Source of the DNA: Virgibacillus_O xinjiangensis
GTDB taxonomy: Bacteria > Bacillota > Bacilli > Bacillales > Amphibacillaceae
Length of the DNA: 64,000 nucleotides
Assembly (NCBI RefSeq): GCF_042643145.1
Contig: NZ_JBHRSA010000004.1
Span: 248,001-312,000, forward strand
Direction: 5' to 3'
Position numbers and translations under genes: made by a program. This document shows, one piece after another, positions 33,438 to 42,044 of the stretch. The notes under the pieces are model-generated. The model had not been told where the DNA came from, made no database searches, and saw nothing but the letters and a program-made list of their open reading frames with translations. Each line of letters starts with the position of its first letter. Position 1 is the first letter of the stretch.

Positions 33438-34538
33438 TCACCTTGTATAGTTGGCGAAATTATCGACATCCACCTGTTCATGCAGAGCAGCATTAAGACC
33501 ATTGGCAATGACAGTTGCCATGTCCACCATGAATCCATCCACTTCCTTGGGTGTTACCATTAGATTATGCCCGATTGGCGTCAATACCTCAGATATCAGT
33601 TTCCTCTTTTCTTCCTCAGACAGCCCTCCTACTATTCCAAGGAAGGTCTTCCTTTTTTCCTCATCGGGAAGATCTTCTTCCGTATACTTTTTTTCACCAA
33701 AAGTCATCCCTGCCGGGGTCAATGATTTTGAAGGCTTGTCTTTTTCTGCCCACTCACGCCCAAAGTGTTTCAGCAAGAAATCAATAGTGTCACTGGTGAT
33801 GGTGACAGCATCTACAACAGTTGGAACACCAATGGCCAGGGTAGGAATTCCAAGGGTTTCTTCACTCAGCTCTTTCCTCTTGTTCCCCACTCCCGAACCA
33901 GGATGTATTCCAGAATCAGAGAGCTGGATAGTCTCGTTGACTCGTTCAATTGAACGGGAAGCCAGGGCATCGATAGCAATTATGAAATCCGGCTTGAATT
34001 TTTCTACAATGCCAAATATGATATCACTCGTTTCCATTCCCGTTACCCCCATCACCCCTGGTGTAACAGCTGCAACAGGGCGGTATCCTTCAGATACGGT
34101 CTCATGTTCCATTTTGAACAAATGACTAGTCACCAGAACTTTTTCAACGGCCATTGGTCCCAGTGCGTCTGGAGTCACATTCCAATTTCCCAACCCTACG
34201 ATCAAGCCGGTCCCATCCATGGGGATACCGTTTTTGGAAATCAACTCCTCCAATTCTTTTGCGAGTACTTTAGCAGCATCCTCCTGTCGTTTCGTATCCT
34301 GCTTTTTCACCCCATCTGCATAGATAGTGACATAGGAACCCGCTTTTTTGCCTAAAAGCTTCTCCCCTTCCTTATCGATATCGACATAGGAAATTTTGAT
34401 ATCATTCACTTCACGTTCCTTGATGGTTACCCCTTTTAACTGACTATCCTGTTGGCTGCTCTCCGATTCAACGTACATATCCTTTGCTTCTACAGCAAGG
34501 TCGGTTCTCACTTGATATACTTGATCCTTCTCTTCCAT
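33438..34538 (-). CDS. gpr: Germination protease Gpr
   Basis: Gpr is the aspartic-like endoprotease that degrades small acid-soluble spore proteins on germination. From ATG 34538 behind AAGGGTGAT it has 366 residues; upstream in-frame sequence is leader. It is made as a zymogen, and the segment RTDLAVEAKDMY (about 11-22) resembles the autoprocessing and SASP cleavage site. FIIAIDALASRSIERVN and IHPGSGVGNKRKELS are family signatures. The gene is forespore-expressed in B. subtilis. I found no convincing sigma-F/G promoter in the 218-bp gap shared with rpsT. Confidence 0.95.
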   Translation of the reverse strand: MEEKDQVYQVRTDLAVEAKDMYVESESSQQDSQLKGVTIKEREVNDIKISYVDIDKEGEKLLGKKAGSYVTIYADGVKKQDTKRQEDAAKVLAKELEELISKNGIPMDGTGLIVGLGNWNVTPDALGPMAVEKVLVTSHLFKMEHETVSEGYRPVAAVTPGVMGVTGMETSDIIFGIVEKFKPDFIIAIDALASRSIERVNETIQLSDSGIHPGSGVGNKRKELSEETLGIPTLAIGVPTVVDAVTITSDTIDFLLKHFGREWAEKDKPSKSLTPAGMTFGEKKYTEEDLPDEEKRKTFLGIVGGLSEEEKRKLISEVLTPIGHNLMVTPKEVDGFMVDMATVIANGLNAALHEQVDVDNFANYTR

Positions 34539-34706
34539 AACCAAATCACCCTTTAAATGATATTTGAGTATATAGTTAGAGTCTGCAAAGAGAGGAAAAA
34601 CATACAAATTGAACAGCAGGATCATAAAGTTATTGAAAAGCCTGCCTTCCTCTGGTAAAATATCTTTTGTCCACAGACAAGCTGTGATATGCTTTTTTAT
34701 TGCTCG

Positions 34707-34734
34707 TTGGAGAATAAAATGTTAGCTTTATAAT
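34707..34734 (+). promoter_or_regulatory. Promoter of rpsT
   Basis: TTGGAG (34707-34712), a 16-bp spacer and a perfect TATAAT (34729-34734). The predicted start site lies only about 15 nt before the rpsT ATG. Confidence 0.6.
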
Positions 34735-34756
34735 CAGCTCTTTGGGAGGTGAAACC

Positions 34757-35023
34757 ATGGCAAATATCAAATCTGCAATTAAACGTGTTGATGTTAATAA
34801 CAAGAAGCGTGCTCATAACCAAAAAATCAAGTCAGAAATGCGCTCTCAAATTAAACGTCTCGAAAAATTAGTAGAGGCTAAGGATGTTGAAAACGCAAAA
34901 GCTCAACTGAACACAGCAGTCAAACAAATTGACAAGGCAGTTCAAAAAGGGCTTGTCCATCAAAACAACGGTAATCGTCAGAAATCCCGTCTGGCTCAAA
35001 AGGTCAACAGTATCACTGCATAA
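34757..35023 (+). CDS. rpsT: 30S ribosomal protein S20
   Basis: S20 is a helical 16S rRNA-binding protein needed early in 30S assembly. From ATG 34757 behind GGGAGGT it has 88 residues (MANIKSAIKRVDVNNKKRAHN), as usual for the family. It is Lys/Arg-rich throughout, with KGLVHQNNGNRQKSRLAQKVN at the C-terminus. It is transcribed alone on the plus strand, divergent from gpr and convergent with holA, the same layout as B. subtilis. A bidirectional terminator separates it from holA. Confidence 0.98.
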   Translation: MANIKSAIKRVDVNNKKRAHNQKIKSEMRSQIKRLEKLVEAKDVENAKAQLNTAVKQIDKAVQKGLVHQNNGNRQKSRLAQKVNSITA

Positions 35024-35057
35024 TAAAAAAACGATCCACTACTGGATCGTTTTTTTA
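35024..35057. terminator. Bidirectional terminator between rpsT and holA
   Basis: AACGATCC / GGATCGTT with a 6-nt loop (35030-35051), flanked by A7 on the left and T8 on the right, serves both convergent genes. Confidence 0.9.
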
Positions 35058-36086
35058 TTATGCCTTTTTTATCGGAGAAATAAGCTGGTATAGCAACATT
35101 TCAAATGCAAGTCCTTTTTCCATTCCTCCCTGCTTCATCCGTTCATCTGCAATTGCCAACTCGTCCATAATCAATTTCAGCCTTTCGATGCTGAATTGCT
35201 TCTCCCTGTTTGCTGCTATTTTGACGACATAGGGATGGACACTAAGTTGTTTTTGCATTTGAGCTTGGCTGTACCCTTTCATCTTCAACAGTTTGACTCG
35301 AAAAATGGTGCGGAACTGAAAAGACAGCAACCCAATCAATGCAATTGGCTCTTCTTTCATTTTCTCCAGATCTTTATAAATGCTGATGGCTTTAGCCAAA
35401 TCCTTCTCAATCACTGCATCAACCAACCGTAAGGAAGACGCATCCGTCGTATGTGACACAAGGTTCTCTGCTATATCTCTTGTCACCTTCCCATTCTCCC
35501 CTACGTAAAGTGCAAGTTTACTCAATTCACTTTCCAGCAATTGTAAATTGGAAGAGAGTTCGGTCTCAAAAATCTCATAAGCGTCTTCAGCAATCGTAAT
35601 GTTGAACTGCTTTGATAACTCATTGATCCACTTAGGGACCTCATATTCTTTGACGGGATTGCACACAGCCACCTCCGCACTCTTTTTCAGAAGTTTGGAG
35701 ATCTTTTTCCGTTCATCAAACTTTTCATATGGCGCAATCAACACTAGAACACTGTAATCAACCGGATTTTCCAGGTAACGTTCTAGTGCGTGTAAATCGT
35801 GCTCAACCGCCATCCGTTCTGGTTTTGCCTTTAAAAAAGCAGGATTATGGGCAAAGACCAGTTTCTTTTCACCAAAGAAAGGATAAGTCTCCACATCTCC
35901 AAGTACTTCTTGGATTGGGATTTCTTCTAAGTCATATACTGCAAGATTTTCCTTTTCTTCCCCCAGCACCTTACTGCTGATCAACTTCTCCAAATTATGT
36001 ATAAAATAATTCTCTGTACCGTATAGTAAATATACAGGTGAGAGCTGCCCTTTTTTTACTTTGGTTACTGTTTCCATGTATGACAT
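35058..36086 (-). CDS. holA: DNA polymerase III delta subunit HolA
   Basis: HolA is the delta subunit that opens the beta sliding clamp during clamp loading. The start ATG 36086 follows GAGGTGAAGCGG and gives 342 residues. The ORF runs further upstream, but that part lacks a start signal. The N-terminal domain has SPVYLLYGTENYFIHNLEKL and lacks a functional Walker A, as usual. The C-terminal collar domain contains LLSFQFRTIFRVKLLKMKGYS. It lies between comEC/yqzM and rpsT as in B. subtilis yqeN. Confidence 0.95.
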   Translation of the reverse strand: MSYMETVTKVKKGQLSPVYLLYGTENYFIHNLEKLISSKVLGEEKENLAVYDLEEIPIQEVLGDVETYPFFGEKKLVFAHNPAFLKAKPERMAVEHDLHALERYLENPVDYSVLVLIAPYEKFDERKKISKLLKKSAEVAVCNPVKEYEVPKWINELSKQFNITIAEDAYEIFETELSSNLQLLESELSKLALYVGENGKVTRDIAENLVSHTTDASSLRLVDAVIEKDLAKAISIYKDLEKMKEEPIALIGLLSFQFRTIFRVKLLKMKGYSQAQMQKQLSVHPYVVKIAANREKQFSIERLKLIMDELAIADERMKQGGMEKGLAFEMLLYQLISPIKKA

Positions 36087-36115
36087 CCGCTTCACCTCAT
36101 TTAGATATAGTATTA

Positions 36116-36144
36116 ATGGTAAATGGTCGGAAGTGGATTGGCAA
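36116..36144 (-). promoter_or_regulatory. Candidate promoter of holA
   Basis: On the minus strand TTGCCA (36139-36144), 17 bp and TACCAT (36116-36121), about 30 bp before the holA start. Confidence 0.45.
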
Positions 36145-36357
36145 GCGTTAAAGGAAGGGGGAAGGTGCACCTGTTCCCCCTATGCAATCTATATGAACGC
36201 TTTCCGTGAAGCTCTAGAAACATCACCGAAAACGATGTTTTCTTACTTATATATTTCCCCCTCCATGCGAAAGTATAGTTGACAACTCTTTCTAGAAATG
36301 GAACAACTGGGAGAAGTGCACTTACCCATGATTCCAGACACAAATAAACGTGTGCAG
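36145..36357. other. Non-coding region with two inverted repeats between holA and yqzM
   Basis: I see no credible gene in this part of the 324-bp divergent gap. It holds AGGGGGAA / TTCCCCCT arms (36156-36181) around a GGTGCACC palindrome, and AAACATC / GATGTTT arms (36218-36240). Neither has a clear T-tract. They may be dyads for regulators or parts of a small RNA. Confidence 0.5.
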
Positions 36358-36386
36358 TAGATTTTTTTACCGATTTATTTTATACT
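36358..36386 (+). promoter_or_regulatory. Weak candidate promoter of yqzM
   Basis: TAGATT (36358-36363), 17 bp and TATACT (36381-36386), 24 bp before the yqzM start. The -35 match is poor. Confidence 0.3.
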
Positions 36387-36410
36387 AGGGGTGACATAGG
36401 AGGGGTTAAA

Positions 36411-36545
36411 GTGAACGAATTCGAAAAAAATCCGCAATCGCAAAATCATGATGTATCTGATTCCATAATGGGCTTTGCTACCTCATTTATTTTCTTTTCC
36501 CTGATTTTTACAATCGGTGTAGTCATCAGTGTGGTAGGACGCTAA
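36411..36545 (+). CDS. yqzM: YqzM-like small membrane protein
   Basis: This is a 44-codon ORF from GTG 36411, behind GGAGGGG, to TAA 36545. The peptide begins MNEFEKNPQSQNHDVSDSIM and continues as one transmembrane helix (about 21-43). B. subtilis YqzM has the same length and opening, and the same position between comEC and holA. A perfect terminator follows at 36594. The function is unknown; it is too short to be found by length alone but has every expected signal. Confidence 0.8.
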   Translation: MNEFEKNPQSQNHDVSDSIMGFATSFIFFSLIFTIGVVISVVGR

Positions 36546-36593
36546 GCGCTCGCAATCAATGCATCAACAGTAATTATCTAATTGTTTTATCCG

Positions 36594-36620
36594 AAAGAGA
36601 CTGGCAGCAGTCTCTTTTTC
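36594..36620 (+). terminator. Terminator of yqzM (convergent with comEC)
   Basis: A perfect 10-bp stem AAAGAGACTG / CAGTCTCTTT with loop GCAG is followed by TT on the plus strand. It lies just past the comEC stop on the other strand and may serve both. Confidence 0.75.
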
Positions 36621-36640
36621 TATACCCGGGCTACTTTAGA

Positions 36641-38908
36641 CTATGGTAAATAGTGAAAAAAAGTTCCCTGGGTTTCAGTAAAACGAAACTGTACCGCCCC
36701 ATCCTCATCAGTCCTTAGTACAGTCGCTTCTGAAAGAGTGTCGATTACATCCTGTGTTGGGTGTCCATAGCGATTTTCTTTGCCCACAGATATCAAAGCA
36801 TATTCCAGTGCCAGCGCATCTACAAACTCATGACTGGTTGATGTACTGCTGCCATGATGAGCCACTTTTAGGACCTCCACTTCAAAAAGAGGGTATTTTT
36901 CAACAAGCTCCCTTTCTTCTTTTGCTGTAATATCCCCAGTAAATAGCCAAGATTTTCCTCCTAATTCTGTATAAAAAACAAGTGAGTTTTGATTAGCGCT
37001 CTCACTATTATCTTCTGGCCCCCAAAAATAAAGCGATTGGTCACCAATCTGGACGACGTCGCCAGCCTGCACGTTTATATGGGTGATGCCTTGATGCAGC
37101 CAAGAAGTGAGCATTCTGCTATCTTCTTCATAAAAAGGACTAGTGATGACCGAGTCCAATTTTATCTCCTCCATTATGAATTCCAGGGAGCCATTATGAT
37201 CGGTATCTTCATGGGTTAAGATCAATGCATCAAGTTTGCTGATTCCACGGGAATAAAGATAGGGCTTTATAACCTGCTTGAATATGCGTCCATCCGGTTT
37301 ATGGTCGGTATAAGAAAAATGGGAGCCTGCATCTACCATGAATACCCCCCGCCTGTACGGAAGCTCGATTACAATAGCTTCTGCCTGGCCGACATCAAGC
37401 ATCGTTACTCTACCTTCAGGTGAGAAATATGGCTGGAGCGGCTGGTATAAAACGATGGCAACAAGGCAGCAGCTATATACCACCGCTTCTTTCTTTTCTT
37501 GCTCCAACCTGGTCATGAATAGAAGAAAGCAAATGTAATATGCCCCGGTAACCCACAACGGCCAAGGCCCTGACACCAAGGGGAAGGAGAAATAAGTGTC
37601 CATCCATTCAATTAGGTGGATGACATTCGTATGCAACCAATTGAAACATAGATCCAATTTTTCTATAACAGCACCAGGTAAAAGAATAAGGAGTAATGAA
37701 AAAAAGCAAAGAGGAATGACGATCAGGGAAAAATATGGGACGATGAGGGAATTCAAGAGGATGGATAAAGGTTGGAAATAATTGAAAGAATTATACAGTA
37801 AAGGTAATATCATCAGTTGGGCAACAAGTCCGATTTTCAGAAGTTGGAAATAACGGGAAGAGGAATTGGATAACCAACTTGCAGAGAGAATCAGGGCAAA
37901 CGTGACGGTAAAAGACAACTGGAAGCCAATATGATAAATGACAAACCTATCCCATAACATCAAAAAGAGAAAAGCAATACTCAGTATATCTGCTGTATAG
38001 AGTTTCCATTTGAGCTTTTTTAAGATGACAAGTATACAAATCATCATACATGCTCTTAATACCGATGGCTCTGCTCCTGCGATGAGAGCATATAAGGGGA
38101 AAAATATCAGGAGAAACCACTCTGCTTTTTCTTTGGTCGTGACAGTGAATTTTACAAGAAACATGTAAATGAAACCCGCAAGAAGACCGACATGCAAGCC
38201 TGAAATGGCAAGCACATGGGAAAGACTCCATCTCTGGAACAGTTCAATGGTCGCATCTGGTATCAGTGAATCATCTCCAAACACCAAAGCACTTGTCCAC
38301 ACAGCCATTTCACTTCCAAGCTTGTCATTCACCACCTTCAATAAGGCAGGGCGGACGCTGAAGAGGATAGAAATTGGATGGGAACCACCACAATCTATAG
38401 CTTCTTTTGAATCGAGAATGATCTGATAGGAGATGCCTTGACCATACAAGTAATCGGCAAAATCAAACTGGCCAGGATTGGAAGAACCTGAGGGGGCCTC
38501 CACCACTCCTTCTATTGTGCAATTCGCACCATATTTAGCCTCCTTTATAAGACCTGCCGGTTCAGACTCCGTAAACATAACGACATTGATAAGAGAAGAC
38601 GTTTCCTGATGTCTGAACAGGAATTCACTTTTGACATCTGTGACAGATACACTACTGACTATATTGCCAGTATAGGGGGGGTTCAGAGGAGAAGAAAGCG
38701 ATGGAGATGGATTGCCAGATGGCAAAAAAATGAGGAAAAAAGCCAGAGAAATCAGTGCAAGGACAATGGGAAGCCTATGCACACGTCCTGTAAGATATAA
38801 ATAACCCATCCATAGGATATATACAGCAGGCATCCAGTAATTTCCCTGTACAGTCGCAAGAATTGCAGCCAGCCCAGCGCCAGCAGCAATATACCAGTAA
38901 CCTCTCAT
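36641..38908 (-). CDS. comEC: Competence DNA channel protein ComEC
   Basis: ComEC forms the membrane channel for single-stranded DNA uptake in transformation. The 755-residue protein has N-terminal helices (about 1-60), then an OB-like extracellular domain. The competence helices follow, with LSHVLAISGLHVGLLAGFIY and AEPSVLRACMMICILV. A C-terminal metallo-beta-lactamase-like domain (about 505-755) contains LTHEDTDHNGSLEFI and VAHHGSSTSTSHEF. It appears intact, which supports natural competence. The order comEA-comEB-comEC is conserved. Confidence 0.97.
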   Translation of the reverse strand: MRGYWYIAAGAGLAAILATVQGNYWMPAVYILWMGYLYLTGRVHRLPIVLALISLAFFLIFLPSGNPSPSLSSPLNPPYTGNIVSSVSVTDVKSEFLFRHQETSSLINVVMFTESEPAGLIKEAKYGANCTIEGVVEAPSGSSNPGQFDFADYLYGQGISYQIILDSKEAIDCGGSHPISILFSVRPALLKVVNDKLGSEMAVWTSALVFGDDSLIPDATIELFQRWSLSHVLAISGLHVGLLAGFIYMFLVKFTVTTKEKAEWFLLIFFPLYALIAGAEPSVLRACMMICILVILKKLKWKLYTADILSIAFLFLMLWDRFVIYHIGFQLSFTVTFALILSASWLSNSSSRYFQLLKIGLVAQLMILPLLYNSFNYFQPLSILLNSLIVPYFSLIVIPLCFFSLLLILLPGAVIEKLDLCFNWLHTNVIHLIEWMDTYFSFPLVSGPWPLWVTGAYYICFLLFMTRLEQEKKEAVVYSCCLVAIVLYQPLQPYFSPEGRVTMLDVGQAEAIVIELPYRRGVFMVDAGSHFSYTDHKPDGRIFKQVIKPYLYSRGISKLDALILTHEDTDHNGSLEFIMEEIKLDSVITSPFYEEDSRMLTSWLHQGITHINVQAGDVVQIGDQSLYFWGPEDNSESANQNSLVFYTELGGKSWLFTGDITAKEERELVEKYPLFEVEVLKVAHHGSSTSTSHEFVDALALEYALISVGKENRYGHPTQDVIDTLSEATVLRTDEDGAVQFRFTETQGTFFHYLP

Positions 38909-38933
38909 TTCTCGGACTGTCCTGTCAGGTTCA

Positions 38934-39494
38934 TCATTTTAACTGAAACATCTCTTCTGCTTCTCGAATTAATGCCGCTGACTCGGCGTCCCCCCTATCA
39001 GACAACTTATTTAATAACGAGCTTACCAATTCCTTCTTCTCTGTATAATTGGTATCCACTGCCAAATAGTTCAGCTCTACTTTAACTGTTTCTATGCCTG
39101 CCTCTTCAAACAACTCAATTGCATATGGATGGTTGTGGTAATCCTCTGCGTAATATACTGTTTTGATTCCGCTTTGTATCAGCTGCTTGCAGCATTGAAG
39201 ACAAGGAAAGTGCGTAACATAGATGTCAGCATCATCTGTAGGCACACCGAATTTAGCACATTGTAGAAGGGCATTAGCTTCGGCATGTACAGTTCGGACA
39301 CAGTGGCCGTCTATCACATAACACCCTTCATCCACACAATGTACACTGCCGGTGACGCTGCCGTTATAACCTCCAGCAATGATCCGTTTGTCTCGGACAA
39401 TCGTAGCACCTACCATCAGCCTCGTACATGTACTCCTTAAAGATAAAAGGTGGCTTTGTGCCATGAAGTATTGATTCCATGAAATACGTTCCAT
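38934..39494 (-). CDS. comEB: ComE operon protein 2 (dCMP deaminase-like ComEB)
   Basis: ComEB is a zinc-dependent deaminase of the cytidine/deoxycytidylate family; its enzymatic dCMP role fits, but a direct role in DNA uptake is doubtful. The 186-residue product starts at ATG 39494 behind AAGGAG. The zinc site is HAEANALL (His and catalytic Glu, about 70) with PCLQCC (about 96-101). It lies 25 bp upstream of comEC and shares its transcript. Confidence 0.95.
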   Translation of the reverse strand: MERISWNQYFMAQSHLLSLRSTCTRLMVGATIVRDKRIIAGGYNGSVTGSVHCVDEGCYVIDGHCVRTVHAEANALLQCAKFGVPTDDADIYVTHFPCLQCCKQLIQSGIKTVYYAEDYHNHPYAIELFEEAGIETVKVELNYLAVDTNYTEKKELVSSLLNKLSDRGDAESAALIREAEEMFQLK

Positions 39495-39659
39495 ATGTAG
39501 TCTCCTTCTTTTCTAGACTTTCTTACAATCCGTTGCTGTTTACCATTCGTGTATACCACAGGCGACATCTCCAGGGAGTTTAACTATGGACGGACACCGC
39601 TATATGCGAATACATACTCATAGTTTACACGGTGTTTTAATTAAAGGTCAATCGGGGCT

Positions 39660-40244
39660 TCAAGGGACTTGGATATGATCAAGCAACCCCTCCAGTGTCT
39701 TCTCTCCTATCCCGGAAATTTGAAGAAGGTCCTCAGCAGACTGAAACAAACCTTGCTCCTCCCTGTATTGCACAATAGCCTCCGCCTTGGACGGGCCAAT
39801 GCCGCTGAGTCCTTGGATTTCCTCTGTGGTAGCATAATTGATCCTCAGCTTTTCCGGTGCTCCCTCAGACGCCCCATCATTCTGCAGAGGATCCATTTTT
39901 TCAGGAATCAGGACCATCATTTCATCTGTTACTTTCTGTGCCAGATTCACTTGTGACTGGTCGGCCCCCTCCGTAAAACCTCCCGCCATTTGGATAACAT
40001 CATTCAGCCTTGCATCAGTGGATATTTCATAGACTCCTGGATCAGCGACCTCCCCTTTCACATCCACGATGACAATGCCAGACCCTTCCCTCACGTCCTC
40101 GTCCTGTTCCAGTGCTATGTGTTCCGCCGTTTGAACTTCCTCTGCAATCGGCTCATCAGAAGGTTGATTCATGATTAGGAAGAAAACTAATAGAAAAATG
40201 GGGAAAATCAGAAAGAGGGAACCTTTTTTCAAGTGGCTTAACAT
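39660..40244 (-). CDS. comEA: Competence DNA receptor ComEA
   Basis: ComEA binds double-stranded DNA outside the membrane and hands it to the uptake channel. From ATG 40244 it has 194 residues; an extension to 40319 is possible but lacks homology. Residues 5-26 form the membrane anchor. An acidic segment and a SLBB-like domain (about 52-115) follow. Tandem helix-hairpin-helix motifs end it (INYATTEEIQGLSGIGPSKA and DLLQISGIGEKTLEGLL). The 165-bp gap to comEB holds no gene. comER, which precedes comEA in B. subtilis, is absent. Confidence 0.94.
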   Translation of the reverse strand: MLSHLKKGSLFLIFPIFLLVFFLIMNQPSDEPIAEEVQTAEHIALEQDEDVREGSGIVIVDVKGEVADPGVYEISTDARLNDVIQMAGGFTEGADQSQVNLAQKVTDEMMVLIPEKMDPLQNDGASEGAPEKLRINYATTEEIQGLSGIGPSKAEAIVQYREEQGLFQSAEDLLQISGIGEKTLEGLLDHIQVP

Positions 40245-40335
40245 ACGGGGTACACTTCCTTTGAATGAGTATGGGAAAACTGTAGTGTTTATTGCTATCT
40301 TTTTCGACACTCCTCCCAAGGAATCCTGCTACAGT

Positions 40336-40372
40336 AAAAGAGCCGGGATTTTCACATTATCCCGGCCTTTTT
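40336..40372 (-). terminator. Terminator at the end of the yqeG-yqeM operon
   Basis: GCCGGGAT / ATCCCGGC (40342-40366) with a 9-nt loop overlaps the last codons of yqeM. It is followed by CTCTTTTAC on the minus strand and by CCTTTTTT on the plus strand. Confidence 0.8.
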
Positions 40373-41109
40373 TCTGCTATAAAGAAAATTCTATCTGCTT
40401 CTTCCAAGTCATTCCCGTATTTTTCTAGAAAATCCCCTTGAACTTTTATATTTTCAAATCCACTGTCTGCCAAAAGTTTTTTAAAAAATTCAATGGAAAA
40501 GGTACGTTGATGATGATATTCATCGAACCGTTCATAGTTGCTTCCGTCAGCGGCAGCAAAGAATGTAAGGTCATGATGCATCTCTCCGGGATGGTCGCCC
40601 TCTGAGCAAAACCAAATATAAGAAGCATCCTCCATTACATCAGCGAATGTGTTATCGACCAACACGTTCTCAACATAAGATAACGAATGAACATCAAATA
40701 GAAAGAGGCCACCATCAGCAAGCATGGCAGCAATGTTACCGAATGCTTCTCTGAGATCTTGTGGATCTGTAATATAATTGATCACATCGCAATAACTGAC
40801 TGCTGCATCATAGTCCCCATGGCCTTCCAGATCCCTTAGGTCTTGGCATACCCAGTGTATCGGATTGCTCCGAGACGTTTTATGTTCAGCATAGGTGAGC
40901 ATATCTTCCGAGTAATCCACACCGGTCATGTCATAGCCTTTTCCAGCAAGACGCATGGTGATTTCGCCGGTTCCGCAACCTAGGTCGGCAACCTTATTTA
41001 TCTCTTTCTCCGACAGCCTGAACACTTTTTCTGTAAAATCCAGCCATTGATCATAGGGAGCATGCTCCATCAGCCGATCATACAGATAGGCCATTTGCTG
41101 ATAAGCCAT
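40357..41109 (-). CDS. yqeM: SAM-dependent methyltransferase YqeM
   Basis: This class I methyltransferase has an unknown substrate. From ATG 41109 behind GGAAGGG it has 250 residues. SAM-binding motifs are VADLGCGTGEITMRLAGKG (about 40) and MTGVDYSEDML. A second conserved block is DYDAAVSYCDVINYI, typical of the YqeM group. It begins 3 bp after the rsfS stop codon and is the last gene of the yqeG operon, as in B. subtilis. The linkage to ribosome-assembly genes is suggestive but not decisive. Confidence 0.9.
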   Translation of the reverse strand: MAYQQMAYLYDRLMEHAPYDQWLDFTEKVFRLSEKEINKVADLGCGTGEITMRLAGKGYDMTGVDYSEDMLTYAEHKTSRSNPIHWVCQDLRDLEGHGDYDAAVSYCDVINYITDPQDLREAFGNIAAMLADGGLFLFDVHSLSYVENVLVDNTFADVMEDASYIWFCSEGDHPGEMHHDLTFFAAADGSNYERFDEYHHQRTFSIEFFKKLLADSGFENIKVQGDFLEKYGNDLEEADRIFFIAEKRPG

Positions 41110-41111
41110 AA

Positions 41112-41468
41112 TTACCCTTCCTGACTGACATGCAGGGGTACAGGTGCTGCATCTCCCCACAAGCGTTCCAGATTGTAATAATGGCGTTCATCTTTATGAA
41201 AAACATGACATACGATGTCTCCAATGTCGACGAGTACCCAGCGAGCCTGTTCCAGCCCCTCGACCCTTGTCACGCTTATATCATGTTCATCCATTGTTTC
41301 TTTAATTGCTCTAGCAATTGCCTGAACTTGTCGTTCATTGCTTCCATGACAAATCATGAAGTAATCTGCAACCAGTGAGACCTCGTTCATATCCAGAGCA
41401 ACAATATCCTCTGCCCTTTTATCGTCACAGGCCTCAGCAATCAGTTGGATAATTTCTTCATTTTTCAT
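41112..41468 (-). CDS. rsfS: Ribosomal silencing factor RsfS
   Basis: RsfS (YqeL) binds ribosomal protein L14 and blocks joining of the 30S and 50S subunits in starvation or stationary phase. The 118-residue product contains the family signatures KRAEDIVALDMNEVSLVADY, VEGLEQARWVLVDIGDIVCH and VFHKDERHYYNLERLWGDA. Its ribosome site is GGAGGG, 11 nt before ATG 41468. It lies 3 bp downstream of yqeK. Confidence 0.95.
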   Translation of the reverse strand: MKNEEIIQLIAEACDDKRAEDIVALDMNEVSLVADYFMICHGSNERQVQAIARAIKETMDEHDISVTRVEGLEQARWVLVDIGDIVCHVFHKDERHYYNLERLWGDAAPVPLHVSQEG

Positions 41469-41471
41469 TAA

Positions 41472-42044
41472 TTAAAGCCCTCCAGTTAATTTTCTAGTTA
41501 AGTCATTATATGCATGGAATGTGTCAGGGTAAACAAGCGCTTGCTTGTTTGTAAGAAAATGGATGGTATTTTTTGCTGCCATCCAGCAAGCCCTGACCAA
41601 ATCTGTACCAGCTGCTTCCCTTACTTCTTGGACACCCGGAAAAGCTCTCCCCGGCTCGATATAATCAGCAAGGAAAATAACCATCTCCATCTTGGTCATG
41701 TTTGCTCTGCCAGTGGTATGATAATGAACCGCATTTTGTATATCGCGGTCCTTTAATCCATACTCATCTTCCAGCAGCAGAGCTCCTACGGGTCCATGCC
41801 ATAATTCATGATGGTATTCCAGCAGATCCTGTGGCAGGCTGCTGTTGGCAATAAAATGTTTCAGTTCTTCTTTCGGACGGTATTTCGCATGGTCATGCCA
41901 TACTGCAGCCAACTCTGCTTTATCCGCAGGTACCCCATAGCGTTCTGCAAGGACCACAGCCGTCTCTGCAACTCGCAAGGAATGATCATATCTATCCTTC
42001 GTCAGAAGTGGTCTGACTTGTTCTTTAGCTTCACTTATTCTCAT
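41472..42044 (-). CDS. yqeK: HD-domain Ap4A hydrolase YqeK
   Basis: YqeK-family proteins are metal-dependent symmetrical diadenosine tetraphosphate hydrolases. From ATG 42044 behind AAGGAGAAGG it has 190 residues. HD motifs are RYDHSLRVAETAVVLAERYG (His), AVWHDHAKY (HD pair) and VHYHTTGRANMTKMEMVIFL, with ADYIEPGR as a family hallmark. It overlaps the end of nadD by 14 bp, pointing to translational coupling. Confidence 0.93.
   Translation of the reverse strand: MRISEAKEQVRPLLTKDRYDHSLRVAETAVVLAERYGVPADKAELAAVWHDHAKYRPKEELKHFIANSSLPQDLLEYHHELWHGPVGALLLEDEYGLKDRDIQNAVHYHTTGRANMTKMEMVIFLADYIEPGRAFPGVQEVREAAGTDLVRACWMAAKNTIHFLTNKQALVYPDTFHAYNDLTRKLTGGL

Noticed and set aside
34539..34706. A sigma-F/sigma-G promoter for gpr
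   Set aside because: GTATG occurs near 34601 on the minus strand, but no matching -10 at the right distance was found.
36061..36282. Plus-strand 73-codon ORF overlapping the holA start
   Set aside because: It covers the holA 5' end and the hairpins, has no ribosome site and no recognisable domain.
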